Both the position numbers and the translations under genes were made by a program. Below, piece after piece: positions 9,717 through 22,396 of a stretch of DNA of 64,000 nt. The stretch is from Spisula solida (taxonomy: Eukaryota; Mollusca; Bivalvia; Venerida; Mactridae). Where the stretch lies: positions 18,172,501 through 18,236,500 of the forward strand of contig OX365945.1 in the NCBI GenBank assembly GCA_947247005.1. The letters run 5' to 3'. Position 1 is the first letter of the stretch. Each line of letters starts with the position of its first letter. The notes under the pieces were generated by a model. It saw only the letters and a list, made by a program, of their open reading frames with translations. It searched no databases and was not told where the DNA came from.

Positions 9717-12505
9717 GTGGCAAAACAACACAATTTGGTAATTATGGGTAAAGCTGGCACAGGAAAGACGCTAACAGTTAAAAGTATTGTTTCCATGTTA
9801 AATAGAATTGGTAAGGTATGCGCTGTCACAGCAACAACTGGCATTGCATGCAGTCTGTATCCACCCTGGTTAAAAGCATTGGCAATCCATCGCTGGTCAG
9901 GAATTAATGACGGGCGCTACTCACCAACTGAAATAAAAACAATTGTAGGAAATAATGTTAAACAAAAAGAGGTACTGGATAGAATTTTGAAAACTGATGT
10001 TTTAATCATTGATGAGTTTTCTATGCTGAGCAAACGCTTTTTGCAGTGTTTAAGTGCTGTATGTTGTCTAGAAGACTCAACATTATTGTTTGGTGGAATA
10101 CAAGTGGTACTTGTTGGTGACATACTCCAACTGCCTCCAGTACCATGTGCTAGGTATAGTGAAGAAGGGGCCTTCTGTTTCGAAAGTGATATACATGTAT
10201 TTAGTACATGTTTCCCACTTCGCATTAGTTTGGATGAAGTTTTTAGACAGACAGATATACCTCTCCTTAGAGCCATTGAGGAGGTATCTCTTGGCTTGGT
10301 TACTGAAGAGACGTGTCAGCTATTGAATGGATTGTCAAGGCCATTACAGTCAACAGATGATAGTGGTCCTGATAGTATACCAGTAAAATTATTTGCCACT
10401 AATGATTTGGATAATGATTACAACCGTGATAAAATACTAGACCACCCAGGGGCTTTGTTTGAATTTCGAGCCATTGATAGTGGAGAAAAGAAATATATGA
10501 AAGACACGAATGCCTGTAAAATGTTGTGGCTGAAACTGGGAATACCTGTATCTTGATTAAGAATTTGTCCGATCAGTTAGTAAATGGACTCAGAGGTACT
10601 GTGTACGATGTTCAGGAAGACCGGAAAGTTCTTATTGACTTCCCAACTATGAAAGAGAAAATATTTATCACACCTGAACGATTTGAAGGTAACAAGAAAC
10701 TTATTTTCCTTTACTAAGCTTTAGTATGTATACAGTGAAACCTGTTGACTTCATCCTAAACTATATCAACAATACAAAATAAGACTACCAATTTGATCTA
10801 ATATACAATTCTCAAAAAACTTAAAATCTATTCCAGTATCAGCTAGTAAAGACTGCCTGTCAACTAAAAAACTTGTTTATTTCACAATTGTTTCTATATA
10901 GTGAGTATCTTAAAACAGGGTTCACTGTATGTAAATGTACACAGGTAATAATAAGCATGCATATGTATACATGTTTAAAATCAGTACCAACAATTTACAA
11001 GCCAATTCATCAAAATGGCCATCATGTTTGTAAAGTTGCATTTAAAGTTATTGCGAACACTGAGAACAGGTGTACAAAAGTTACTAAGGGCACATTTATT
11101 CATAATTTATGTTTTGTAATTCCAATTTAACTCTATTTCAGCAAAATTTAATTGGCAGCTGTCAATTTACCTTACCAGATTTCCTGTATCATTACCAGTA
11201 CTAATTAACACATACACAAGGAAATATAGCATATATTCTCCTCATGTGTACTAATTAACACATACACAAGGAAATATAGCATATATTCTCCACATGTGGA
11301 TGAAGATCAACATTGCTGTCAAATATTCACCATTTAAACTTAGATTGTGATCTGCGGTGTTAAAAGTTTTATTTGAATTCAGCCGCAAAATTAATATGTA
11401 GGTTCCAAACATTGTGTTATCTTTTAAAGTACAAAAATGTATCATGTTGGACAAATTTGTTATTTTCCATTCATATATATCCCAAAAACTGTCAATAATA
11501 CAATATTTAATCTGACAAATGAAATTATTAATTGTTTTGCAGTGTTTGACCCCAGAAGAAATGCTGTAGTGGCTGTCAGAAAACAGATTCCAATACAGCC
11601 AGCCTTTGCCTTAACAATCCATAAAAGTCAAGGAATGACTCTTGAAAGGTTTGAAATTTAGTTTCTGTACATGTATTAATTTGTAAATATTTTATTCTTT
11701 CAATTGATGACATTCAAAGTCTGACACACTGAATTGTATTTATGTATATTTAAGTATCTATGTCTCAGGATCAAATTGTAAGTATATTCCATATATGTAT
11801 GTTCTTCTCAATAAAATTTGTTTTCAAATAGCCTGATATAAGCAGCCAATGCAACAAAATGAAAAGTGTGCACATGCTGCTTAAAATTGAATTGAATTGA
11901 TAGGTAATGGTGGCCAAGCATTAAATTATCTTTTTCAAATTAAACTTCAATAATGAAATTAATCAATAATTAAACATTGATTTTGTTACAACTATTAAGG
12001 CTTTGCATACTCATATAATTGTTTGTAAATGATGATTAATTATTATGTGTTTTAGAGTTCAAGTTGACTGCCAAGACATATTCAAATACGGACAGCTTGG
12101 AGTAGCCATTGGTAGGGCTCGCACATTAGATGGTTTACGTGTAATCAACTTCTCAAAAAGAGCCTGTATTAAACAACCAGAGAAAATTGTTAAATTTTGG
12201 GCCGAGTGTGATAGTTTGAATATAGAAGCAGACAAAACCTGTTGTAATGGCTACAAAGGGTAAGTTAATTACTATACAAATGTACTTAACTCTTTACTCC
12301 ATAGAAATCTTTATTGCAGTTTGATGATAATTCAACTTTCTTTATTATATATAGTTTTCCTGGTTTCATATGGAGGCAGATTTTCTTAACCGTTTTCTTC
12401 CACTGCATTTTAACCAGTACTTACATTCTATTCCACGAGGAGCCAGCAGCTCCTCCACATATGAAGGAAATTGAACATTACTGTAAAATTGTCATGGAAG
12501 GGTAG
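9678..12505 (+). pseudogene. PIF1-type SF1B DNA helicase of the large transposon (four exons, one frameshift)
   Basis: Probably unwinds DNA during replication or transposition of the element. Exon 1 (9678-10688) has an N-terminal MELNAKQRIAVDF, Walker A GKAGTGKT (~9750), TATTGIAC, the rarer ending IHRWSG, Walker B VLIIDEFSML (~9992) and VVLVGDILQLPPV (~10105). Exon 2 (11543-11648) carries FALTIHKSQGMTLER. Exon 3 (12056-12259) carries YGQLGVAIGRARTLDGLRV. Exon 4 (12355-12505) ends at TAG. Junctions keep phase and use GT-AG sites. A 1-nt frameshift near 10545 separates the exon-1 core from ILIKNLSDQLVNGLRGTV. Predicted length is ~490 residues, a compact PIF1. The leader lies in the duplicated repeat. 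The single break may be a recent mutation or a sequencing error. Confidence 0.88.
11200..11299. repeat. 50-bp tandem duplication
   Basis: Two adjacent 50-bp units (11200-11249 and 11250-11299) start TACTAATTAACACATACACA and differ at about one base. They lie in helicase intron 1. No function is evident. Confidence 0.9.
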
Positions 12506-12609
12506 ATCCTGCTTTGACCTTGTATCAAACCATTGAAATTATTACATAATGGCAACAGTAAATTATGGGTACTTACTATATACTCAATGTTTAAGTTTTT
12601 TTGATGGAT

Positions 12610-15600
12610 AGTTTTTCAACGAAAACTCATACGGCATAGCTGCGTCTCTGCCTTTACCGGCATTTGCTTTGGTGGACATGTAATGTTTTCCCCAATGATT
12701 ATACTATTCAATGAGCGCTTGTATTGCAATGCATTTGGGTTGGAATTTGCTCCGTTGTAAGTAGACCGTTGTTGATTAAAATGTTTTCAACGACGTCCGA
12801 GTTGACAAGCCCAGGAGTGACAAATACGTGTTTACATGTTTTGATCACTATCTGACACAGTTCAATAAAGCCTACAGTGCATGATTGCACGTCTTCATGA
12901 CACTGATAGGACATGCATTGTTTAGCATTTGTACAGTTTGTCTTCCAGCTGTCAAACCATTTGCTGATTTTATGCAATTCCCCCAATCGCTTATCCTCCA
13001 TATTCATTATTGGTCGCATATCACTGAAAATGTCTATTAATTTTGAAGTGTGTTTGAGTAATTCTATCATTCCATTTAATATAGTCCCTTTAGTGCCAAG
13101 ATAAAGTTGATACTGTAACATACAGTGTAACACTTCTGAGTTGAGAATGTCCTCTGCCAGGTGATTACGCATTTTTGATTGACAGGAGAGATGTACGTGA
13201 TCTTGAGTAGGTTTGCGATGAAGTTGTAGTGCATTTGCTTTATCCCATTTAAAACAGTCATATAACATTTGCCACTGTATGGTATCACTGGTAGGTAGAG
13301 TGCATAGTCTAGTATGATGTTTTGCTGTGCCACTGGATAAAATGTTGTTTCTGATCTTTTTTATTACATGGGATATATCCATTATAAAAACTACTTCACT
13401 GAAACTGTATGGATTTTGTGTTTTAAAGGGTTTCACAAATTCACCACCAAGATTTTACTTCACAAAATTCCGGTTAGATTGTGCTCCATCTAAACTAGTA
13501 TAAATGATTTAAAACCATACATTTGCAGTTCATCTACTGCCTTCCAAAATACAGTGTATAACTCAGTACCCTAAACTCCATTAGTGATATAATGAGCAAA
13601 AGGAAATCTGAATCCAGTTAACCCCAGGAATACCAACTGCATAGCATGTGATCCAAATGTAGTCTTATTTATTCCAGAGCGAAGAACAGCACAGTCATTC
13701 CCTTCTTGACCAACATCCGTTAATCCACATAACTCCACAGCATCTCCATTCTTTGCTATCTGTAGATCCGTTTGGATTGACATTTCATCGATGATAATAC
13801 CTAAAAATAGATATATTTTGACATAAGTTTACAATGCATTGATGCTATTAAATCATACAACAAACCCCTGCGCTGGTTATATGTAAATGATGACACACAA
13901 AGGAGGTGGAATGAGCTCATACTTGAAATGTAGTCACATAATGATATCACATTAGAGAACATAAAATGAATATTAAGGTATGCATGCCATATATTACATG
14001 AGTAAAACTCTTTATTGCAGTATATTATTATCTAAAAATAAACACATTAAATAAAACTATATTGTAATCACTGTTTATGGACCTACGTTTGTTCACTGTA
14101 TCATTTCTTATGACTCTATAAAAATCAAATTTTTGGACTTATTGCAAGCTAAAGTACCTGTAACTTCACGTTACTGTATGATTTATTGGTAAACTATACA
14201 ATTCAATGTGTACGACTTCTTGCAATAACAGAAAGGCTGCTCAATTATACACTGTGATAATAATATATAGCTATACAGGCTATATTTTTTAAAAGCAGAC
14301 TTATACTTATTACTTTTATGTATTGGTTCACAATACATGCAATAGATATTAACCAGTTAATATTTGAAAATCCTCATTAATTACCTTCGTTTTATTTGTT
14401 TGCAACAATGCCCAAGAGTTAGCCCTACAAATGATTTGGAAGAAGAAAACTTTTATGTAGTCTCAATAAAAATCTTATGAGCTTATTTTGAGTTTCCAGT
14501 TTTAAGTTTTACTGTGTACATCAACTGAATTAAATATAGTATATCATACCTGCCATCTGTCCTTCCTCATGAATCTCTCTTTTGGATGCTTCTGCATGCA
14601 TCCATTGCAGAATCTGGTTGTCTAACCCAGTGTCTTGTTTGACTTTGTTTTTGTACAATACTAATGTTGATGCACAAGGCAAGATCAGCATTTTTGTTGC
14701 ACGAAAGGCTTCATATGCTGGGGACTACGGCAATACCATTGCAGGCATGCTGATATTACCTTTTGTGTCCAGCGTCTACCACGAGGATCCCTTGAAGCAT
14801 TATCAGTTTGGCTTAGTAATAGTTCTGACATTTGATCTGAAATATCAGGTATCAATACTTTAAGATCAGCCCTTGTGACTGATTTGTTTTTACCTCTTCA
14901 TTACTTGAGTTGGTTGCTGATATTTGCTGACTTGTAGACGGACCAGGCTGCATGTTTTCTTTATCAGGGTGGTTGAAAGTCATTCTCAAGCATTTCTTAC
15001 ATACATTATTGACACAATTCAATGTTGTTACTTTGTCACATAATATAGATCTAACAATTCTTGTTTGTTTCCCATGTGTATCTTTGACTCGTTGGTACTG
15101 GTGGAAGCGAGTCACAATTACTGATTGGGTAACCGTTACACCCATGCACATTTTGATTACCTTTACAAGTTTAAATACAAGTGATACACTTTCTTTTGTA
15201 AATTCAAATTGGTTTGACACATATACACTTGATAAATCTATCTCCTTTCCACATATATTGAGTTTCCATATTCGGGTGCTGTTGTTAAATTCCACGATTT
15301 TATCATATGGATTGTCGTCTATATAGTACAAAGTAAACATTTTACAAGTTATTGAATTTTCCTTTTCTTCCTCTACAACAAGTGCTCTGGTATATACAGC
15401 CTAATGTCAGATAATACTTCAAATGTTGTTTGTTGGTCCAAGTGCGGAGGATTAATCTTTACACCCTTATACATTGTTATCGTTTGACTTGCTGTTTTTT
15501 TTTCTTATCTTCACTACATTTGTATAAACTTTAATTAAGTACTCATAGAACAACTTTCTGCCACCTATCACAGTCAGTCCTGAAGCTTTGGTTTCAAATT

Positions 15601-15720
15601 CATAAAGTTTTAGGAGTCTTTTTCCTCCAATTTCAGATGTATCATCTTCCTGGAGTCTTGTCAACATCCTAAAAAATAAGGGATTGTGTCTCATTATAAC
15701 TTTGAATATTACATACACGC
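12610..15720 (-). pseudogene. P-element/THAP9-type transposase, degraded
   Basis: Reading leftward: an N-terminal block at 15718-15467 (GGKRLLKLYEFETKASGL) and 15340-14880; GRRWTQKVISACLQWYCRSP (~14790-14730) and ILQWMHAEASKREIHEEGQ (~14600-14545); an intron with GT-AG ends; then IIIDEMSIQTDLQ (~13785), with the likely first catalytic Asp, and HAMQLVFLGLTGFRFPFAHY. The GTPase-insertion-like region starts MDISHVIKKIRNNILSSG (~13380). The C-terminus has VNSDVVENI (~12795). These blocks follow P transposase order. Breaks include frameshifts near 14875, 14735 and 12780, and in-frame stops near 13571 and 13510. No THAP zinc finger was found upstream. The gene converges on the helicase, ~100 bp apart. 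Confidence 0.88.
13800..14540. other. Intron of the transposase gene
   Basis: AT-rich, with no coding signal. On the minus strand it is bounded by a GT-type donor after the EEGQMAG block and a TTTTTAG acceptor before GIIIDEM. Confidence 0.6.
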
Positions 15721-16124
15721 AAACCTTTATTTAAAAAACACACATGAGAACAAATAAAGTTAATTGTTTGCATTTGGCCTATCTTTACATGTTACTGTAA
15801 ACCAATTAACTTCAGCGAATATTAACTGTCGCGTTTTGCCGATCTACAATGTTTCGCGGTTTTAAGTTTCCCGCGATGTCCATATTAATGTTTAAGCACT
15901 TCGCGGCTACTTTATTTTGTGCAATTCTCGCGAACTCCACAAAATTATATCGCTCGAAATAATTTCTAGATTTACAGTATATGCCATTAGATTGGTATAA
16001 GGTGTAATAAAATTTGGTAGTCTTTACAGTCTTGTAATTGTTTACATTAGTGACAATCAATCCAGGTTGGACTGTTACAATGTATTTCATACATGTTTCA
16101 TTAATTTGAACTCATTTATTTAAG
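15721..16124. promoter_or_regulatory. Divergent intergenic region between transposase and PHD gene
   Basis: About 400 bp separate the 5' ends of the minus-strand transposase and plus-strand PHD blocks. It contains a cluster of CGCG/TCGCG motifs (15820-15960), unusual for this AT-rich element. A shared promoter is inferred from position only. Confidence 0.3.
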
Positions 16125-17660
16125 GCAAGCTCCTCCATCTGAACCAGAAGTAGAAGAACAAAGCACAGATATAAACATTGTAGTGAATGATGACACCTGT
16201 CAAGACACAGATAATTTAGAGGATGATTTAGAAGATGAATTTAATGAGGTTATTGGTGCCATAGGAAATGATGAGCTGTGCAAAGACATTTGTTTACCAG
16301 AAAGTTTGGATCTTAATGACATTATTGAATCCATAAAATCAAGAACAGTTGTTACCCCTTGGCAATCAGAAAACAATGAAATTGTATCCAAAATATGTTC
16401 TTCCAAGTTGGAAGTATTTGCAATATAGTAAGATATTGTCATTGCTCGCTCTGTGTAAAACATCTGAAACTGGCCAGATAGTGTCAAAGGAACTAGGGGA
16501 ATTATACACCAAAGTACATACTTATTCTGTTGTATTAGAGTTCAAGATGCATTGTCTACAACTTTTTCATAATGAATCAACATACACCAGCATGCATCAG
16601 GGAGTAGCATAATATAATATATTTGTGAAAATCCGTGAATTTATCATCAATGTCAGGGTCAATGAAATTAAAGCTACAAGCCAGTCATTGAATTCCAGAA
16701 CAGTCACCAAGGCTTCCAGAGCTAGGATAAGATATGTGGGGGGTTATTGTGTTGCAAAAGTGAAGCACAAATATGTGACCAAAAAAGCGACATGCAGATA
16801 TTCTGACAAACAACTGGACAAACTTGAATATGAAAATGAAAATGTGCTATTGAAGTTTTATATAGACTGAAAGAAAGTGAACAAAGTATTTTTGAAAGTA
16901 CAGAAGATCCGGATTCTCTAATAGATACATACAGAAGACAAAATTTAAACAGATCATTAACCAACATTCCAGACTTTGTGTTCCAATTTTTCATTCAATT
17001 ACATTTGTAACTGAAAAAATGTTTACATCTTTTAACCGACGACAACTTGAATAAAATGGGGCGTGCAATGTTCAATGAGTGCCAAAATATTATTAAAAAA
17101 TCAAGCCTATTATGAAGAATTTGCAAAAATTTGCTGTAAACCAAATATTATTGACACATAATTTAAAGGAGATCCAGTGCAAAGCCTAACAAATTTATTG
17201 ACACAGCAAGTTGAAATGTTTGAAAAGATTTTTCATCACATTGTAAAATATTATCTAATGGTGATGCTTAACCAGTTCAGAAATGACACATTAGATAGTT
17301 TACAAATTTAAAAGAAAATGGCACACCGGAAAGAAATCAGGGTATCTGCTTCCGGCGAAACAAAAAAGCGGGCAAGAAGTGTTGGTAAATGTAGCAATAT
17401 TCCAAAGAAGCAAAGAAAGGATAAAAAATGTATTGAAAATGAGTGTGAACCAGAAGCTAGTACATCAGCTGAACATCTTCAATTGGAATCAGACATCAAA
17501 TGTAAAATGTGTCATACTGTTGACAAGGAAGACTTATGGATTCAGTGCCATATTTGTAATGCTTGGCTGCATAGAAACTGTGCTGGTCTTAAGCATCACA
17601 TGAAATGGAAAAAAATACCAAAAAGAAAATTCATTATTTAGATGTACGGAATGTGAATGA
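16125..17660 (+). pseudogene. Acidic PHD-finger protein of the large transposon, degraded
   Basis: Starts with an acidic block (DNLEDDLEDEFNEVIGAIG, ~16211). The middle has VVLEFKMHCLQLFHNES (~16530) and RARIRYVGGYCVAKVKHKYV (~16711). The C-terminus has a basic KKRARSVGKCSNIPKKQRKD stretch and then a PHD finger (C-x2-C, C-x2-C, W-x-H-x2-C pattern) around CKMCHTVDKEDLWIQCHIC (~17500-17585). The final zinc ligands CTEC are in another frame at about 17645, so a 1-nt shift breaks the finger. More shifts occur near 16400, 16615 and 16870-17310. PHD fingers usually read histone tails, so targeting the element to chromatin is a plausible inferred role. Family unknown. Confidence 0.65.
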
Positions 17661-18499
17661 ATGGAGGATCCATATTTACAATTTAACAGTATGAAACTAG
17701 AACTGTCGCCATTCGGCAGACTAATATACCCCCCCGAGTGGCAAAAATCGCAGCTAATTTTTTGCTTCATGCACATCTACATGTTGAGGTTGTTCATCTG
17801 TTAAAGTTTGAAGGAAATGCTGTAAAAACTGTAGGAGAAGTTGCGTCCACAAGAACTGTTCACTATATATTGTATAGTGCATAAAAGTACAAAGGGCCAT
17901 AATTCTGTCAAAAATCGTATATGCTGTGATGGTGGATACTTATTTGCAGGTAGTGCCTATATTTTTTAATACTATTGTACAATTGTATCTTTATATTTTG
18001 TAAAAATAGCTTCCAAAAACAATAGGGATATAATTATGTGAATTCTGGAATGGCAGTTTAAGACCAATTTATTTTAGAATTATTATTAATCATTACTATA
18101 TTTATTAATCAATAATAAATGAATACACAATTAAAGTATTGTGCCAGTTCAGTCAACTGACCTTTCATATAGAAGCCAACTGACCCTTCATATAGAGTTG
18201 GTACTATAATGAAACATTTTTTATCTGGAATGTATAGGTAAATTCCAGCAGTGAACATGTGTGCTATAATTGAAAATATAAAAATGTGGCATTTTCAATT
18301 GAATATATAAATAAAAATACTGTACCAATTTAGAATTGTCATGTTGAAATTCTGAAATACTGTAGTAGTATATATCTTTTTGCTGTTCGTAAAGAAACAA
18401 TAGAGACCGTTTCACATGTGTTGTACACGTAGACACGAATTTTGACAGTTGTTTACAAAATTGGTTTCCAGATTTTCAATGAGCGGCAACCGACGACAC
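17661..18499. other. Spacer inside the transposon
   Basis: AT-rich DNA between the PHD gene and the right inverted repeat. No coding signal is seen. Confidence 0.5.
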
Positions 18500-19209
18500 A
18501 ATTGGAAACTGGCTCAACGAACTTTGTTCATTACGAAAACGGGAACCAACGACACACCCCCAAATTTTGACGAATCGACGACGCTTACCGTTCCGGACCG
18601 GTACGAAATGGTACGGATTTTATCCAAGTGCTTCCGGGTCAACGTAAAATGATGGCCGCACGTTACTGAAAGAGACGATTCTGTCGGGAAATTGTGTTAT
18701 AGTGTATTATATACTTCATTCTGATGAATTCCGCTGACGGTGAGTAGTTACAAATTATATTTGATTAACGTCCATACCAATATGTGCCGTGAATCATGGA
18801 CAGATAAAATAATACAGCCCACGAGTCGACTGTAAACAAGCTTAGGTCATTTCATCGACAACATGATTTTTCGCCACTTTGGCGACTCGTTGCTCATAGT
18901 ACGAACGAGTTGGTGCGCTAAATCGTATATATAAAGAGTAATCAATTGGCTGACGATAAAAGCCGGGATTGTGGCGCTGGTGAATGACTCGCTCACGACC
19001 TTCATAAACAAGACCACTGTAGGTATTGGTGCTCCTTGTCATCGACCTTTTCTATAACTTATATATTTTGTAGAACATATTTTTATGTTACTGTGATATG
19101 TATAGAAACAATATAATATGTACTGGGGTTGTAGAGTTTGGGTTGGTAGGGGGTACCTGGGTAGTAATGGGGTCTACGGGGGGGGGGCATAACATGACGG
19201 GTGCCTGTG
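18500..19209 (-). repeat. Right terminal inverted repeat (~710 bp)
   Basis: Reverse complement of 6663-7377, ending in GGGTGCCTGTG. The G run at 19178-19187 is longer than the C run in the left repeat. An open frame of ~55 residues (LAQRTLFITKTGTNDTPP...) is read outward from both repeats as a consequence of their identity. Confidence 0.93.
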
Positions 19210-19217
19210 GTCACCGA
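19210..19217. repeat. Right target-site duplication, GTCACCGA
   Basis: Exact copy of 6655-6662, directly outside the right inverted repeat. Confidence 0.95.
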
Positions 19218-20089
19218 CGATATATTTCATAAACCTACTTCGAGTTATGCCTCTGACAACCTAAATGAACATTATTTTGTAATTTAATGTCTTTGTCTAT
19301 TTCATATTTTATGAACAATCTATGCGACCCCCACATTGCTATGCTTTATGAATTGTATTGTGTGTATCCATTTTTGTCTGGATGGTACATGTAAGAAGGG
19401 AATTTCCTCTGTCTCAAAGGGACGATGAACCACATGAACGATTACATGCGAAAACACACGATCGTTATTGTAGTTTTGCACTGGCTAATGCTGATCTTTT
19501 TGTTAAAACGGAAGTACATGGTGATTAGGTACACGGACTCTCGCTTCTGACTTCCGGTAGTGGAAATTCAATACTTATAAAATTAAAATCATTTCGTAGA
19601 TATAATTCTATTTTTATTTTTGTAAAGGATAAGACACTCCCTGTGTTAGAGGCCTAGATTTATTGCCGAAAATGATAATGCCAAACCGTGAATGTCTGAC
19701 CCTGATTGTCTCGCAAATCAGTAACAGTGCTGCAGTGTTTGCTGATGAGTGGCTTATATACAAAAAGCCAAGCAGCTTCACAGTTTCAGAAGTGTGTGGT
19801 TAATGTGCTGATTGACAGTTATGGTCAGGTTGAAGAACAGTCCGTTTATTGGCGTTTAATGTTAAGACGAAAATCTTGATAAACAAGAAACTCGTCTTGT
19901 TTTGTAAAATATACATGACCAAACAGTTAAAATCGAGTTTTGTGGTATATTTCTATAAATGGTAGAAAAGCTGAAACCAGAAACCGTTATTAACTTTCTT
20001 TGTGAAATTATTGTTGTTAATAATGTGATTGTGTATCCGTTATGATGGGTCGATTAAGTGGGGTTGTTGTACGTTTGAAGTGTTAATCC
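19218..20089. other. No gene; contains a dispersed ~140-bp repeat
   Basis: 19432-19571 (ACGATTACATGCGAAAACAC ... ACTTCCGGTAG) recurs in diverged form at 50236-50372, so it is an interspersed repeat of unknown class. The rest is AT-rich and non-coding. Confidence 0.6.
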
Positions 20090-20402
20090 CAGAATGGTAC
20101 ATATTTGGTGTGCGGCGCACGAACTAGCATTTGTCTCATTTTGGGCCGCAAAGATCCCATACTTGAAAGAAATAAAAGAAACATTGATTAATGTCTACAA
20201 GTTTTACCAATACACTGCTCATTGCTACCAAAAACTGCGAAAAAGTATGAATCAAAATGTTAAGCCATTTGTTCCAAACATCAAATCCGCAAAGCTTTTG
20301 CAAATAACAGACGCTTTAACCCCACTGACAAGATCCGGGAAAAATCACATGTACTTAGCTGTTGACAGAGACAGGAATGGACATCGTGACCAAGATATTT
20401 GA
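20090..20402 (+). pseudogene. hAT-like transposase fragment
   Basis: A ~100-residue frame contains HIWCAAHELAFVSFWAAKIP and YLKEIKETLINVYKFYQY. This resembles the central part of hAT-derived proteins (KIAA1586/ZNF862-like), which have an H-x-C-A-A-H-x-L-x-L block followed by a helical Y-K-F-F-x-Y segment. No N-terminal zinc finger or C-terminal dimerisation domain is seen. A related continuation (AKSKSQLLKAYSERERSNND) lies in the tandem duplication downstream. It is a remnant, assigned at family level only. Confidence 0.45.
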
Positions 20403-20452
20403 GAGATTTTGTGAGTAATTCATGTTCTTTTTAATTTACGCTTGGATATACT

Positions 20453-21242
20453 TATAACTGTGCAGTTTTCATTTTTGAAAAAAGAAACTGTGTTCATATG
20501 GATTTTTATACCATTTTTAACAAATATCTACACGCTTGTTTTTGTAGTACGGCGAAATCCAAATCACAACTTTTAAAGGCATACAGTGAGAGAGAAAGAA
20601 GCAACAATGATGAATGGTTGAAACGCGAAAGAACCAAGCCGTACTAGTATCTATAAGAACATTCACAAAAAGATAATGACGCAAGAGAAAAAAGACGGAT
20701 GCAAAATGGACTATTATATGTAACTTGCATTTGAACTTTCTTGCAGAGTCAACTAGTAATATATTTCGTGCATCATTCTATCGATGCAGACCAGAACATG
20801 TAAGTTTGGTAAATGTAGCCTCGCTAAGTGTATGCCTTTGCGTATAGCATCAAACTTTAGTTTTCTTATGCGTTTCCTGAAACGATTCCAGACAAATTCG
20901 TACTAACGTATCACTCAACACTTGATTCACTTCAAAGATCAGTTTAATGCTTCTGAAAGTCAAGCCACAAAGGTCAAGGAACAATACGTAGCAATGCAAC
21001 AGATGGAAGATAAGTTACCCCATGAATTTTGTATGTAGGAAGTTTCCCCTGTTCGTCGAGACACTCGGTCGAAGAATCGTTATGGTTTCTTCCAAAATGT
21101 TTAAATTAACTTAACGCTGAAAGTCAACGTAACGTAACTTAACGTATTTACATCATATTATTAATAATATTAAAAGTCATATCTCTTTGTGTCAACTAGG
21201 TCTATGTATAGCCTGGGTTTACCAAATACCGGTAACCTAATT
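20453..21242. repeat. 790-bp tandem duplication, copy 1
   Basis: Begins TATAACTGTGCAGTTTTCAT. The following unit at 21243 appears identical throughout. It includes a short frame (AKSKSQLLKAYSERE) probably left from the hAT-like gene. Confidence 0.93.
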
Positions 21243-22032
21243 TATAACTGTGCAGTTTTCATTTTTGAAAAAAGAAACTGTGTTCATATGGATTTTTATA
21301 CCATTTTTAACAAATATCTACACGCTTGTTTTTGTAGTACGGCGAAATCCAAATCACAACTTTTAAAGGCATACAGTGAGAGAGAAAGAAGCAACAATGA
21401 TGAATGGTTGAAACGCGAAAGAACCAAGCCGTACTAGTATCTATAAGAACATTCACAAAAAGATAATGACGCAAGAGAAAAAAGACGGATGCAAAATGGA
21501 CTATTATATGTAACTTGCATTTGAACTTTCTTGCAGAGTCAACTAGTAATATATTTCGTGCATCATTCTATCGATGCAGACCAGAACATGTAAGTTTGGT
21601 AAATGTAGCCTCGCTAAGTGTATGCCTTTGCGTATAGCATCAAACTTTAGTTTTCTTATGCGTTTCCTGAAACGATTCCAGACAAATTCGTACTAACGTA
21701 TCACTCAACACTTGATTCACTTCAAAGATCAGTTTAATGCTTCTGAAAGTCAAGCCACAAAGGTCAAGGAACAATACGTAGCAATGCAACAGATGGAAGA
21801 TAAGTTACCCCATGAATTTTGTATGTAGGAAGTTTCCCCTGTTCGTCGAGACACTCGGTCGAAGAATCGTTATGGTTTCTTCCAAAATGTTTAAATTAAC
21901 TTAACGCTGAAAGTCAACGTAACGTAACTTAACGTATTTACATCATATTATTAATAATATTAAAAGTCATATCTCTTTGTGTCAACTAGGTCTATGTATA
22001 GCCTGGGTTTACCAAATACCGGTAACCTAATT
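21243..22032. repeat. 790-bp tandem duplication, copy 2
   Basis: Second unit of the duplication. The sequences diverge after TACCGGTAACCTAATTT at about 22032. The lack of differences implies a very recent duplication or an assembly artefact. Confidence 0.93.
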
Positions 22033-22396
22033 TTAAAACTGGATAAATCAAACACAAAACACGAGACAACTGCATAAACTGTGATAATCATCAACAACTA
22101 TTCTTTTTATTTACATTTCATGAAAAATACGATTGATTAAAGCAATAATTGGACGTACAACAATCACAAAAACAAACCGTGCGTGACCGCCATATTTGTT
22201 GACAAATATAATAAATACCGGTATCCGGTACGATCCGGACAAATTATAAACATTAATGACGTCACACAACAAAAATATTGATACTGGGTGAAACTTCAAT
22301 TTTTTGACTAACTAATAATATATGAACAAATGATGTACAATTTGTATGAGTGTTTATTCACACAGACAATGAAACCCCTGCTCAATAATTTAGCTG

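Larger units (their letters stand above)
6663..19209. mobile_element. 12.5-kb P-superfamily-like DNA transposon encoding a PIF1 helicase
   Basis: The element runs from CACAGGCACCCG to its reverse complement CGGGTGCCTGTG. It is bounded by a perfect 8-bp duplication. Terminal inverted repeats of ~710-715 bp enclose three gene blocks: a PIF1-type helicase (plus), a P/THAP9-type transposase (minus, converging on the helicase) and an acidic PHD-finger protein (plus, divergent from the transposase). A ~2.1-kb retroposon is inserted near the left repeat, so the original element was about 10.3 kb. Classical P elements are ~3 kb with ~31-bp repeats and no helicase, so this is a large, gene-rich relative. 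The transposase and PHD genes carry frameshifts and stops, so this copy is probably dead. Confidence 0.92.

Noticed and set aside
12913..13104. Plus-strand frames at 12.9-13.1 kb
   Set aside because: Antisense to the P-type transposase.
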